Positions 1 through 5,906 are shown, counted from the first letter of the stretch. The stretch: DNA of 9,454 nucleotides from JAYEHK01 sp034659475 (GCA_034659475.1 JAYEHK010000160.1:1-9454); one strand, 5' to 3'. Notes: generated by a model from the sequence alone, not told the origin. Made by a program: numbers and translations.

Positions 1-298
1 AGCATTGCAAAGAAATAAAGAATGTCATGCTCCCAATTCCCTTTTGACATGCAATACATGAAGGAGAAATGTGGTTTACATATATACTCTTTCCATCATT
101 TCTGAAAACGGCGCCTTTGTGTTTTAGGTTAGCTTCCAATTTGTTTACTTCGTCACTAAAGTCGTTATCAATGTCCAGCCCAACATTCTGTATCTGGGTG
201 GTAAAGCGATCATAGATGTCAAGATACATGGATGCATATGAAAAGAATGTTGGATTTTTAATTTTGGAGATTGTTTGTTCGTTTAACTCAATAATCAT
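1..298 (-). CDS. Probable radical SAM protein, N-terminal 99 residues, cut by the window edge
   Basis: An open frame without stops runs from an ATG at 298-296 to the left edge, giving 99 residues. The start is well supported: on the minus strand TAAGGAGA lies just before it at a good distance. The visible part is soluble, without a signal peptide or membrane segment. Near the edge it reads SPSCIACQKGIGSMTFF (about residues 78-94), so it has a CXXC pair at C81 and C84. The last full codon is another Cys (C99). From memory of clostridial radical SAM proteins, a CXXC-x-x-G-x-GS element directly before the cluster-binding CX3CX2C loop is familiar, so C99 may be the first ligand of that loop. The rest of the loop and the barrel lie outside the window. 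That a gene is here is nearly certain; its class is an inference, perhaps 55 percent. It is transcribed away from the histidine kinase and shares a control region with it. Confidence 0.72.
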   Translation of the reverse strand, partial: MIIELNEQTISKIKNPTFFSYASMYLDIYDRFTTQIQNVGLDIDNDFSDEVNKLEANLKHKGAVFRNDGKSIYVNHISPSCIACQKGIGSMTFFISLQC

Positions 299-323
299 TT
301 TTTCTCCTTATGTTCGTTCGCGT

Positions 324-362
324 ATATTACATCACGAGATCGTTAAGTTTAGCTTAACAATC
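324..362 (-). promoter_or_regulatory. Leftward promoter with a 25-bp dyad over its -35 position
   Basis: On the minus strand a -10 box TAATAT (329-324) lies 26 bp from the ATG of the leftward gene. No good -35 hexamer stands 16-18 bp upstream of it. Instead that place is covered by an imperfect dyad at 338-362, with arms GATCGTTAAG and CTTAACAATC around a 5-bp centre and one mismatch. Read as direct repeats on the plus strand it is TTAAGT, 5 bp, TTAACA, an 11-bp period. That period is typical of OmpR/PhoB-family regulator sites, and an OmpR-family regulator is encoded at 2249. A poor -35 with an operator over it suggests activation rather than simple constitutive expression. The binding protein is an inference. 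Confidence 0.45.
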
Positions 363-436
363 ATATCTTTATATCTGATGGTGAATAAATTGTTTTTTGC
401 TTAAACAAATCTTAATAAATTATTAACTAAGTACTA

Positions 437-488
437 TTGGGTCAGGGTGATTTTATGTCTATTGTATCAAAACAATATTCGACCCCAA
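437..488. repeat. Nested inverted repeats upstream of the kinase promoter
   Basis: An outer pair, TTGGGTC (437-443) and GACCCCAA (481-488, one extra C), encloses an inner pair, ATTGT (461-465) and ACAAT (472-476). The set ends 10 bp before the -35 box of the kinase promoter, so it is not part of that transcript. It could be a binding site or the terminator-like end of something else, but no run of T follows. The pairing is seen in the sequence; any function is unknown. Confidence 0.25.
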
Positions 489-498
489 CAGCTACATT

Positions 499-527
499 TT
501 GACAATATTTAATAGCATTAGTACACT
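499..527 (+). promoter_or_regulatory. Sigma-A-type promoter of the kinase/regulator operon
   Basis: A perfect -35 box TTGACA (499-504) is followed after exactly 17 bp by TACACT (522-527), an acceptable -10 box. The predicted transcript starts near 534 and has a leader of about 48 nt before the kinase ATG at 582. No other good promoter candidate was seen between 299 and 581 on this strand. Confidence 0.6.
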
Positions 528-569
528 TAAATAAACACAGTCGACTCAAGTAGGAATAAATGTGTTTTT

Positions 570-578
570 AAGGTGGAG
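570..578 (+). promoter_or_regulatory. Ribosome binding site that fixes the kinase start at 582
   Basis: AAGGTGGAG matches seven of nine bases of the ideal AAGGAGGTG and is placed five bases (from the AGGAGG-equivalent part) before the ATG at 582. The longer frame would begin at a GTG at 573, but that GTG lies inside this site and has no purine-rich site of its own. The start at 582 is therefore preferred. Confidence 0.7.
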
Positions 579-581
579 CTT

Positions 582-2237
582 ATGAAAAACAAAAGTCTGA
601 CCTATCGTTTTATGACCGCAACTATTATGGTGGTCATCGTAATAATGGGCGTTAATATGATGTGGAATTACCATCAACAAAAAAAACAGGCATTAGCTGA
701 AATGAAAGAAAAGGCGATCGTTCTTAACAGATATATTGACGCTGTATGGAGTTTTATGGATATTAATCAGGATCGAATCAATTATGATTCAAAGGGAAAC
801 TTTGAGTTTAAACGCTTAAATTGCTCCACAGTGGTTATGGGGATAAGCGCACTCTTTAATGAATCTATTGATTACCGTATAAAAGAAACAAACGCCAATC
901 CCAGAAACGAATTAAATACCCCGGATGAATTTGAATTAACAGTATTGAACATGTTCGAAGAGAATCCCGATATGGAAGAATTCTGGGAGGTTGATACGGT
1001 CGAAGGAGAAAAAGTTTTTCGCTATATGAGCCCGATGGAGGTTACTGAAAACTGTCTGGAGTGTCACGGTGCCCCGGTTGGTCAATATGATATTGCCGGA
1101 TACCCAAAAGAAGGATGGAAACTCGGTCAATTGGGCGGTGCAATTAGCATTATCATGCCTATGGATGTTTTCTACGGCAATATGAAGAAGAATATTAGTT
1201 TCAGTGCAATATTTCTAATTATCCTCATCTGTGTCATCATTTCTGCTATATATTTGCTGGTGTCGAGATTGGTCACTCGGTCTCTTTCAAGTTTGGAAAA
1301 AGCGGTAGCCGAGGTAGGTAAGGGCAATCTTGAAACAGATGTTTCTGATATTCATGCCCAGGGAGAAATAAAAGAACTTGCAGTTCACTTTCAATACATG
1401 GTTGAACAGCTGCGAGATTTGTATAACAATATGGGACAAAAGGTTGAGCAGCGGACCATTGAATTAGAAAACGCCAATCAAATTCTGCAAAACCAGCGCA
1501 AAGAACTTGAAAAAGTAAATGCTCAAATGGAGTCAGCCAGCAAGTATAAATCTGAATTCTATGCATTGATGAGCCATGAATTAAAAACGCCATTGACTTC
1601 TATTATTGCATTTACAGAAATGCTGCTTACTGATGAATTTGTTGAAAACGGAAAAGAAGAACATTACCTGGAGGAGATATATAACAACAGCCAGATTTTG
1701 CTTCGGCTTATCAGTAATATTATAAATTATGCCAAGTTAGAGGCGGGATATAACGTCATTGAGATTGAAGTTATGGACCTGGCTGATGTTATTGCTGCTG
1801 TTGAGGGAGTTATCGAACCACTGGCAAGAAAAAAGGACATTGAACTGAATATTGATATTTCACCAGAGGTGCCTTTAATAAAGGGTGATCCGGAAAATCT
1901 AAGAATTATTGTTCAAAATCTAGCGGGAAATGCAATTAAGTTTACGAACATTGGAGGTCATGTTTGGATTAGTGTGTTGCTTGACGAATCTATCAATGAA
2001 CTGATGATTAAGGTAGAAGACGATGGCATTGGGATTAAGCCAGATAAATTTGAGTATATTTTTGATAAATTTACACAGGAGGACAGCTCAATATCACGAA
2101 AATACGGTGGGACTGGTCTGGGGCTGGCCTTAAGCAAGGAGCTAGTTGAATTACATGGTGGACAGATTACAGTAGAAAGTACATTTGGAAAAGGGAGTTG
2201 TTTCACAGTTCGGATTCCAGTTGAAACGATAGAGTGA
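582..2237 (+). CDS. Membrane sensor histidine kinase with c-type haem (DUF3365/Tll0287-like) sensor domain
   Basis: The 551-residue protein has a first membrane segment at about 9-28, an outside domain to about 205, a second membrane segment at about 206-227, a HAMP linker, a coiled coil (about 285-320), a HisKA domain with the phospho-accepting His332 in MSHELKTP, and a HATPase domain with NAIKFT, DDGIGI and GGTGLGLALS. The outside domain has one CXXCH haem-attachment motif, NCLECHGAP (C158, C161, H162; bases 1053-1067). The position and the surrounding pattern fit the DUF3365 (Tll0287-like) haem sensor family. By family knowledge it would bind haem c covalently on the outer face and respond to redox state or a small ligand; which one cannot be read from the sequence. 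It is followed after 11 bp by its likely partner regulator, so the two are co-transcribed. All kinase boxes look intact. Kinase function is very sure; the haem call is likely. Confidence 0.95.
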   Translation: MKNKSLTYRFMTATIMVVIVIMGVNMMWNYHQQKKQALAEMKEKAIVLNRYIDAVWSFMDINQDRINYDSKGNFEFKRLNCSTVVMGISALFNESIDYRIKETNANPRNELNTPDEFELTVLNMFEENPDMEEFWEVDTVEGEKVFRYMSPMEVTENCLECHGAPVGQYDIAGYPKEGWKLGQLGGAISIIMPMDVFYGNMKKNISFSAIFLIILICVIISAIYLLVSRLVTRSLSSLEKAVAEVGKGNLETDVSDIHAQGEIKELAVHFQYMVEQLRDLYNNMGQKVEQRTIELENANQILQNQRKELEKVNAQMESASKYKSEFYALMSHELKTPLTSIIAFTEMLLTDEFVENGKEEHYLEEIYNNSQILLRLISNIINYAKLEAGYNVIEIEVMDLADVIAAVEGVIEPLARKKDIELNIDISPEVPLIKGDPENLRIIVQNLAGNAIKFTNIGGHVWISVLLDESINELMIKVEDDGIGIKPDKFEYIFDKFTQEDSSISRKYGGTGLGLALSKELVELHGGQITVESTFGKGSCFTVRIPVETIE

Positions 2238-2248
2238 GGAGGTAAACA

Positions 2249-2953
2249 ATGGAGAATACTGCAAAGATTATGATTGTTGACGATGAGGAGAGTGTTCAAA
2301 ATGTCGTCCAGAGTATCATGACGAAAGACGGCTATCAAATATGTTTTGCTGCCGATGGAGAAGAGGCATTGAAAGTGTTTTCGGATGAACAACCTCACCT
2401 TGTTATTCTGGATATTATGCTTCCAGAGATAGATGGCTTTGAAGTATGCAGACGAATAAGAGAAACAAGCTCTGTTCCCATTATTATGCTGTCTGCCAAA
2501 GGAGACATTGTAGATAAAACAGTAGGATTTACCATGGGAACGGATGATTATCTTGCGAAACCATTTAGTCCGGTTGAACTATCTTTGCGAGTAAAAGCGT
2601 TGTTAAAACGGACTGCTCAATCCGCTGGGGCTGACAAGATTGAAAAGGTGCCTGATTTAATGAGGATTAAAGATTTGGAAATCTATCCTAAGCGCTATGA
2701 GGTTAAAATGCATGGAGAGAATGTTGAGTTAACCTGCAAGGAGTTTGAATTGCTTCGTTTTATGGCTTCTCATCAGGGACAGGTTTTTACACGTAAACAG
2801 CTCTTCGATACGATTTGGGGAGAAGATTATATGGGGGATACAGGTAACATTACCGTTTTTATAAGAAAAATAAGAGAAAAAGTAGAAAAAAACCCATCAA
2901 AGCCGGAGTATATTCTTACCGTATGGGGAGTGGGATATAAGTTTGTTCAATAG
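2249..2953 (+). CDS. OmpR/PhoB-family response regulator
   Basis: This 234-residue DNA-binding regulator is the probable partner of the haem-sensor kinase just upstream. The receiver domain (about 5-120) has the acidic pair D11/D12, the phosphorylation site D55 in VILDIMLPEIDG, the switch residue S82 and K104 in the KPF motif, so it should be phosphorylatable. The C-terminal part (about 138-234) is a winged helix of Trans_reg_C type, seen in the ELTCKEFELLRFMASHQGQV and VWGVGYKF elements. Its ATG follows a strong site (GAGGAGGT, five bases before ATG) 11 bp after the kinase stop. Such proteins bind direct repeats with an 11-bp period; one candidate lies at 343-359 in the divergent control region, which would mean control of its own locus or of the leftward gene. 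Target genes are otherwise not shown. No clear terminator follows it. Confidence 0.95.
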   Translation: MENTAKIMIVDDEESVQNVVQSIMTKDGYQICFAADGEEALKVFSDEQPHLVILDIMLPEIDGFEVCRRIRETSSVPIIMLSAKGDIVDKTVGFTMGTDDYLAKPFSPVELSLRVKALLKRTAQSAGADKIEKVPDLMRIKDLEIYPKRYEVKMHGENVELTCKEFELLRFMASHQGQVFTRKQLFDTIWGEDYMGDTGNITVFIRKIREKVEKNPSKPEYILTVWGVGYKFVQ

Positions 2954-3042
2954 CAGATATCAGTAATAACCAATATAATAGCTTTCTACAGATATAATTC
3001 AAAGTTAATAATTTGCTAATATTTCATTAATCAAAAGATATT

Positions 3043-3078
3043 TGTTGACAAGTATACAGTAAGAAATGCCTGTTAACA
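3043..3078. promoter_or_regulatory. Repeated TGTTRACA octamers upstream of the AAA+ regulator
   Basis: TGTTGACA (3043-3050) and the perfect palindrome TGTTAACA (3071-3078) lie 28 bp apart (start to start), with a GTATAC palindrome between them. The first contains a perfect -35 hexamer TTGACA (3045-3050), but no matching -10 box stands 16-19 bp downstream. This may be an activator-dependent promoter or a pair of operator sites. The 231-bp gap 2954-3184 otherwise holds only AT-rich sequence and the dyad at 3100-3123. Confidence 0.3.
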
Positions 3079-3099
3079 TATAAATAATGATTCATAGAC

Positions 3100-3123
3100 T
3101 GATGGACGATTTCGCTTCCATCA
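3100..3123. repeat. Perfect 7-bp inverted repeat in the leader of the AAA+ regulator gene
   Basis: TGATGGA (3100-3106) and TCCATCA (3117-3123) are perfect complements around a 10-bp loop that itself starts with CGATTTCG, a small dyad. No T-run follows, so it is a poor terminator for the upstream operon. It lies about 60 bp before the ATG at 3185 and could be an operator or a folded part of the leader. Confidence 0.35.
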
Positions 3124-3184
3124 ACTATTAATACATTTACATAATAATTGTTTCCGCTTATATATTCCCAGGAGGTGAACTGTA

Positions 3185-4195
3185 ATGCCGATAGCTACCA
3201 GAAGAATAGAAGCATTGACTCCACAACGTCAAGGGTACTCCACGAAATACACGCTAGATAACATTATTGGGTCAGACAGTTCAATACAAAGTGTATTAAA
3301 ACAAGCTGCAGCCGCCAGTAAAATGATGGTTCCTGTGCTTATACAGGGAGAGAGTGGGACTGGAAAAGAATTGATGGCGCAGTCTATCCATGATTTAAGC
3401 AGAGCTAAAGGACCATTTGTACCTGTAAATTGCGGTGCATTACCTCGAAATCTGGCTGAGAGTGAAATGTTTGGTTATGAAAGCGGCACATTTACAGGAG
3501 CGGATCGAAAAGGTCGAATGGGTAAATTTGAGCAGGCAAATGGAGGGACGTTGTTTCTTGATGAGATTGGGGACATGCCTCTTTCCATGCAACCGGTACT
3601 TTTACGTGTGATTGAGGAGAAGCAAGTAATGCGTCTGGGGGGAGCCGGTTACATTCCGCTTGATATTCGCATCGTTGCTGCGACGAACCGTGATTTATTG
3701 AATATGGTGCAGACAAAGCATTTCCGGGAGGATCTGTATTACAGACTTTCAGCCTTTTCAATTCATCTGCCTCGATTAAAAGAACGAGGACAAGATATTC
3801 GTAATTTGGCTGAACATTTTATTAGTCGAGTCTGTAAAGAGATGGGGATTAGTTCTCTTACCCTTACTGAAGAAGTGTGGGAGAAAATATTGTCTTATGA
3901 TTGGCCGGGAAATATTCGTCAGATGGAAAATGCAATGGCTTATGCTGCAAGCATGGCTCAAAATGGAGTGATTACCCTTGCGGATCTTCCCCGGGATATT
4001 ATCAATCCGCCTATCAGGGCTAATGAACCACGGCAGTCAATGATCCCTACACTGCAGGAAAGTGAAACACGAGCCATTCAACAGGCAATTGACTTTACGA
4101 TGGGCAATGTACCTGAAGCAGCTAGATTACTTGGGGTTGCTCGTTCAACACTGTATCGCAAACTGCAGGAATTAGAAATAACCAGATACAATTGA
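3185..4195 (+). CDS. Sigma-54-type AAA+ transcription activator without a sensor domain
   Basis: The 336-residue protein begins almost directly with the AAA+ domain, as PspF does. Visible motifs are Walker A GESGTGKE (55-62), Walker B LFLDEIGD (123-130), the NRDLL and FREDLYYRLS sensor region, and a Fis-type helix-turn-helix at the C-terminus (GNVPEAARLLGVARSTLYRK, about 308-327). Only about 25 residues precede the domain, so there is no PAS, GAF or receiver module. The sigma-54 contact loop reads GTFTGA (101-106) where the family usually has GAFTGA; Thr replaces Ala. The start is supported by AGGAGGTGA eight bases before the ATG. By family it would remodel sigma-54 RNA polymerase at TGGCAC-N5-TTGC promoters, but no good promoter of that kind was found by eye before tatA or elsewhere in the window. 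It is 70 bp upstream of tatA in the same direction and may control that module or a distant one. Control of its activity probably comes from a partner protein. Confidence 0.93.
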   Translation: MPIATRRIEALTPQRQGYSTKYTLDNIIGSDSSIQSVLKQAAAASKMMVPVLIQGESGTGKELMAQSIHDLSRAKGPFVPVNCGALPRNLAESEMFGYESGTFTGADRKGRMGKFEQANGGTLFLDEIGDMPLSMQPVLLRVIEEKQVMRLGGAGYIPLDIRIVAATNRDLLNMVQTKHFREDLYYRLSAFSIHLPRLKERGQDIRNLAEHFISRVCKEMGISSLTLTEEVWEKILSYDWPGNIRQMENAMAYAASMAQNGVITLADLPRDIINPPIRANEPRQSMIPTLQESETRAIQQAIDFTMGNVPEAARLLGVARSTLYRKLQELEITRYN

Positions 4196-4265
4196 GCTGC
4201 CCAATTAATAGATAAGACTTACTTACAGAGAAATAAGCCATCTAAACGGAGAGAAGGGGTATAGA

Positions 4266-4421
4266 ATGTTTGGTTTCATTGGTAATTTTGGCCCATGGGA
4301 AATAGGCGTAATACTTGTCATTGTCCTTATTGTGGTAGGCCCTGGCAAGCTGCCGCAGGTCGGTCAAGCCATGGGGCAAGCGATGAATAATTTCAAAAAG
4401 GGCAGGGAGGAGAGCGAGTAA
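4266..4421 (+). CDS. tatA: Twin-arginine translocase subunit TatA, first copy (51 residues)
   Basis: This short protein forms part of the Tat pore that exports folded proteins across the cytoplasmic membrane. The sequence shows the TatA plan: a short outside N-terminus with the family's FGPWE element (8-12), one membrane helix of about 12-25 (IGVILVIVLIVV), the hinge GPGKLPQV (25-32) and an amphipathic helix ending in a charged tail KKGREESE. At 51 residues it is near the short end for the family. AAGGGG at 4254-4259, six bases before the ATG, serves as the ribosome site. It begins 70 bp after the AAA+ regulator and ends 65 bp before the Fe-S protein gene. A second, closely similar tatA follows that gene: 36 of the first 45 residues agree. 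No tatC lies in the window, so it must use a TatC encoded elsewhere. Confidence 0.93.
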   Translation: MFGFIGNFGPWEIGVILVIVLIVVGPGKLPQVGQAMGQAMNNFKKGREESE

Positions 4422-4433
4422 ATAAGTGTGTGC

Positions 4434-4449
4434 TGTTATACCAATAACA
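4434..4449 (+). repeat. Small hairpin between tatA and the Fe-S protein gene
   Basis: TGTTAT (4434-4439) and ATAACA (4444-4449) can pair around a 4-base loop. The stem is weak and A/T-rich and has no T-run, so it is unlikely to stop transcription. It might be an RNA-processing or stability element between genes whose products are needed in different amounts. Confidence 0.2.
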
Positions 4450-4486
4450 AGCAGTTACTGTACAAATAGTCAGGGAGAAATGTGTA

Positions 4487-5632
4487 ATGCTTGACACGAT
4501 CCTATCATTACTAACAAATGAAGATTCTTTAGATATTGTGAATAGTATGTGTCCCTATCATGTGTCCAATCGGTTCACCTGTCAAAAATGTGCTGAAGTG
4601 TGTCCAACCCAGGGACTTCATTGGGAAAACGGGGAATGGGTTGCTGCAGAATGTATGTATTGCGGAAAATGTGTGTCTGTTTGCCCGACGGGCGTTTTCA
4701 AACTTGATGAGGATGTCCTGCTTAAGAAAGCTTTGCAAGAGGAACAGCTAATCATTACCTGTGCTGCATTAAGTAAGGATTTGCCTGATGAAATACAAAG
4801 AAAAATACTCACCATTCATTGCCTCAATCAATTATATCCTGAATTGGTTGTTTCCCTGCTTGCACAGATAAATAACCTGGTCATATATACCGAAGAGAAT
4901 ACGTGCTCTCGGTGTATGCAATTCGACATATTAAAACTGCTGCAATCACTTGATATGTATGGTGATTTTACGGAAAAAATTAAAGTCATCTCGGGGATTG
5001 AAGAACTGGAAGCATATAGTGGTCAGCATCGAGGAATAGAAGAAGGCTCGCAAATGGGCAGAAGAGACTTTTTTAAGGTTCTTTTTAAGGGCGGGAAGAC
5101 TACTTCTAGAAAAATCATAGAACAAAAACTGACTGAATTTGATAATCATTCTGTTGACCAAAACCAACAGGAGAATGAAAAGAGCAGAAGCGATTTAGGC
5201 AAAAGGAAGATGTTGTTTAACGGACTAACAAAATTACAACAAGGAACGATAGCTTCTCCTTTAAAAGAGGTGCTGCCTTTTAACAATTTGAAAATTGAAG
5301 AATGTATATTTTGTGAGATCTGTACCCGATTGTGTCCTGCAAATGCATTGAAAATAGTTACCGAGGAAAATAGAAGATCCATACAACATTCAATTGTTGA
5401 TTGTACTGGATGCGGTTTGTGTCTGGATGTTTGTATGGCAGGTAAGCTGAGTTGGGGAGATCCGGTACAAACTGAAATATTTTTGGAAAACACTCCTGTT
5501 ACCCTGGCATCTGCTGAAGCACAGCAATGTTCAAATTGTAAGGAATACTTTTATCACTATCCTGCAGACGAAGAACTCTGTTTCCCGTGCAAAAAGAAAA
5601 TGGAATTTTGTAAAGCGCGTACTTCGACGTAG
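4487..5632 (+). CDS. Cytoplasmic polyferredoxin-like Fe-S protein with internal twin-arginine motif
   Basis: The 381-residue protein has no signal peptide or membrane segment. It contains 25 cysteines. N-terminal cluster region: C22, C32, C35 and C39-Pro (expanded spacing), then a standard CXXCXXCXXXCP at 57-67. Middle part: C92, C112 and a CXXC at 140-143. Then comes MGRRDFFK (190-197; arginine codons at 5060-5065), close to the Tat consensus S/T-R-R-x-F-L-K, but followed by the polar KGGKTTSRK rather than a hydrophobic stretch. A hydrophilic linker (about 205-265) leads to a second pair of cluster motifs at 273-283 and 306-316 and a C-terminal CXXC/CXXC zinc-ribbon-like element (348-368). 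It probably carries four [4Fe-4S] clusters and moves electrons; the partner is unknown. GGGAG before the ATG supports the start. It lies between two tatA genes, and a role in handling or checking Tat substrates is possible. I do not recognise a named family. Confidence 0.85.
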   Translation: MLDTILSLLTNEDSLDIVNSMCPYHVSNRFTCQKCAEVCPTQGLHWENGEWVAAECMYCGKCVSVCPTGVFKLDEDVLLKKALQEEQLIITCAALSKDLPDEIQRKILTIHCLNQLYPELVVSLLAQINNLVIYTEENTCSRCMQFDILKLLQSLDMYGDFTEKIKVISGIEELEAYSGQHRGIEEGSQMGRRDFFKVLFKGGKTTSRKIIEQKLTEFDNHSVDQNQQENEKSRSDLGKRKMLFNGLTKLQQGTIASPLKEVLPFNNLKIEECIFCEICTRLCPANALKIVTEENRRSIQHSIVDCTGCGLCLDVCMAGKLSWGDPVQTEIFLENTPVTLASAEAQQCSNCKEYFYHYPADEELCFPCKKKMEFCKARTST

Positions 5633-5694
5633 GTGCGTGTATCAATAACAAATGCATATATGGATGGAGAAAATAAGGCGCGGGAGGTGAAACA

Positions 5695-5868
5695 ATGTTT
5701 GGAATCATAGGCAATTTCGGACCGTGGGAAGTAGGCTTTATTCTGGTGATTGTGCTGATTGTAATAGGGCCCGGAAAATTACCGCAGGTAGCGGAATCGA
5801 TGGGTAAGGCCGTTAATAATTTTAAAAAAGCCAAAGATGAAAGCTTTGAGGAACTAGAGGAAAAATAA
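5695..5868 (+). CDS. tatA: Twin-arginine translocase subunit TatA, second copy (57 residues)
   Basis: A second TatA follows the Fe-S gene by 62 bp and has an excellent ribosome site, GGGAGGTGA, five bases before its ATG. It has the same plan as the first copy: FGPWE at 8-12, a membrane helix to about 24, GPGKLPQV at 25-32 and an amphipathic helix. Here the tail is longer and more acidic, ending DESFEELEEK. Of the first 45 residues 36 are identical with the first copy, but many third codon positions differ, so the duplication is not recent. The two may form mixed complexes or have separate substrates. The stop is followed within 10 bp by a strong terminator, which ends the operon. As for the first copy, the partner TatC is not in this window. 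Confidence 0.93.
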   Translation: MFGIIGNFGPWEVGFILVIVLIVIGPGKLPQVAESMGKAVNNFKKAKDESFEELEEK

Positions 5869-5873
5869 TAAGA

Positions 5874-5905
5874 AGGCGAGGTTGAAAAACAACCTCGCCT
5901 GAATT
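5874..5905. terminator. Strong bidirectional terminator between the convergent tatA and typA genes
   Basis: A perfect 11-bp stem has arms AGGCGAGGTTG (5874-5884) and CAACCTCGCCT (5890-5900) around a 5-A loop. On the plus strand it is followed by GAATTTTTAT, on the minus strand by TTCTTATTATTTTT. It lies between the tatA stop (5868) and the typA stop (5907) and should end transcripts from both sides. Confidence 0.92.
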
Positions 5906-5906
5906 T

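Noticed and set aside
379..393. Sigma-54-like TGG-N8-TTGT on the plus strand, a possible target of the AAA+ activator before the kinase gene.
   Set aside because: It keeps GG and TTG at the right distance but lacks CAC after TGG and the GC at -12; the good sigma-A promoter at 499-527 is nearer and better.
216..404. 62-residue plus-strand frame.
   Set aside because: It overlaps the partial minus-strand gene antisense and the divergent promoters, has no ribosome site, and its composition is not protein-like.
573..581. GTG start three codons upstream for the histidine kinase.
   Set aside because: The GTG lies inside the ribosome binding site of the ATG at 582 and has none of its own.
1958..2398. 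146-residue minus-strand frame across the kinase/regulator junction.
   Set aside because: It is antisense to two certain genes and spans their intergenic gap; its sequence has no domain-like pattern.
2954..3060. Terminator after the response regulator.
   Set aside because: No stem with a T-run was found in this AT-rich stretch.
5499..5834. 111-residue minus-strand frame across the Fe-S gene end and the second tatA.
   Set aside because: It mirrors the conserved tatA coding sequence and has no ribosome site.
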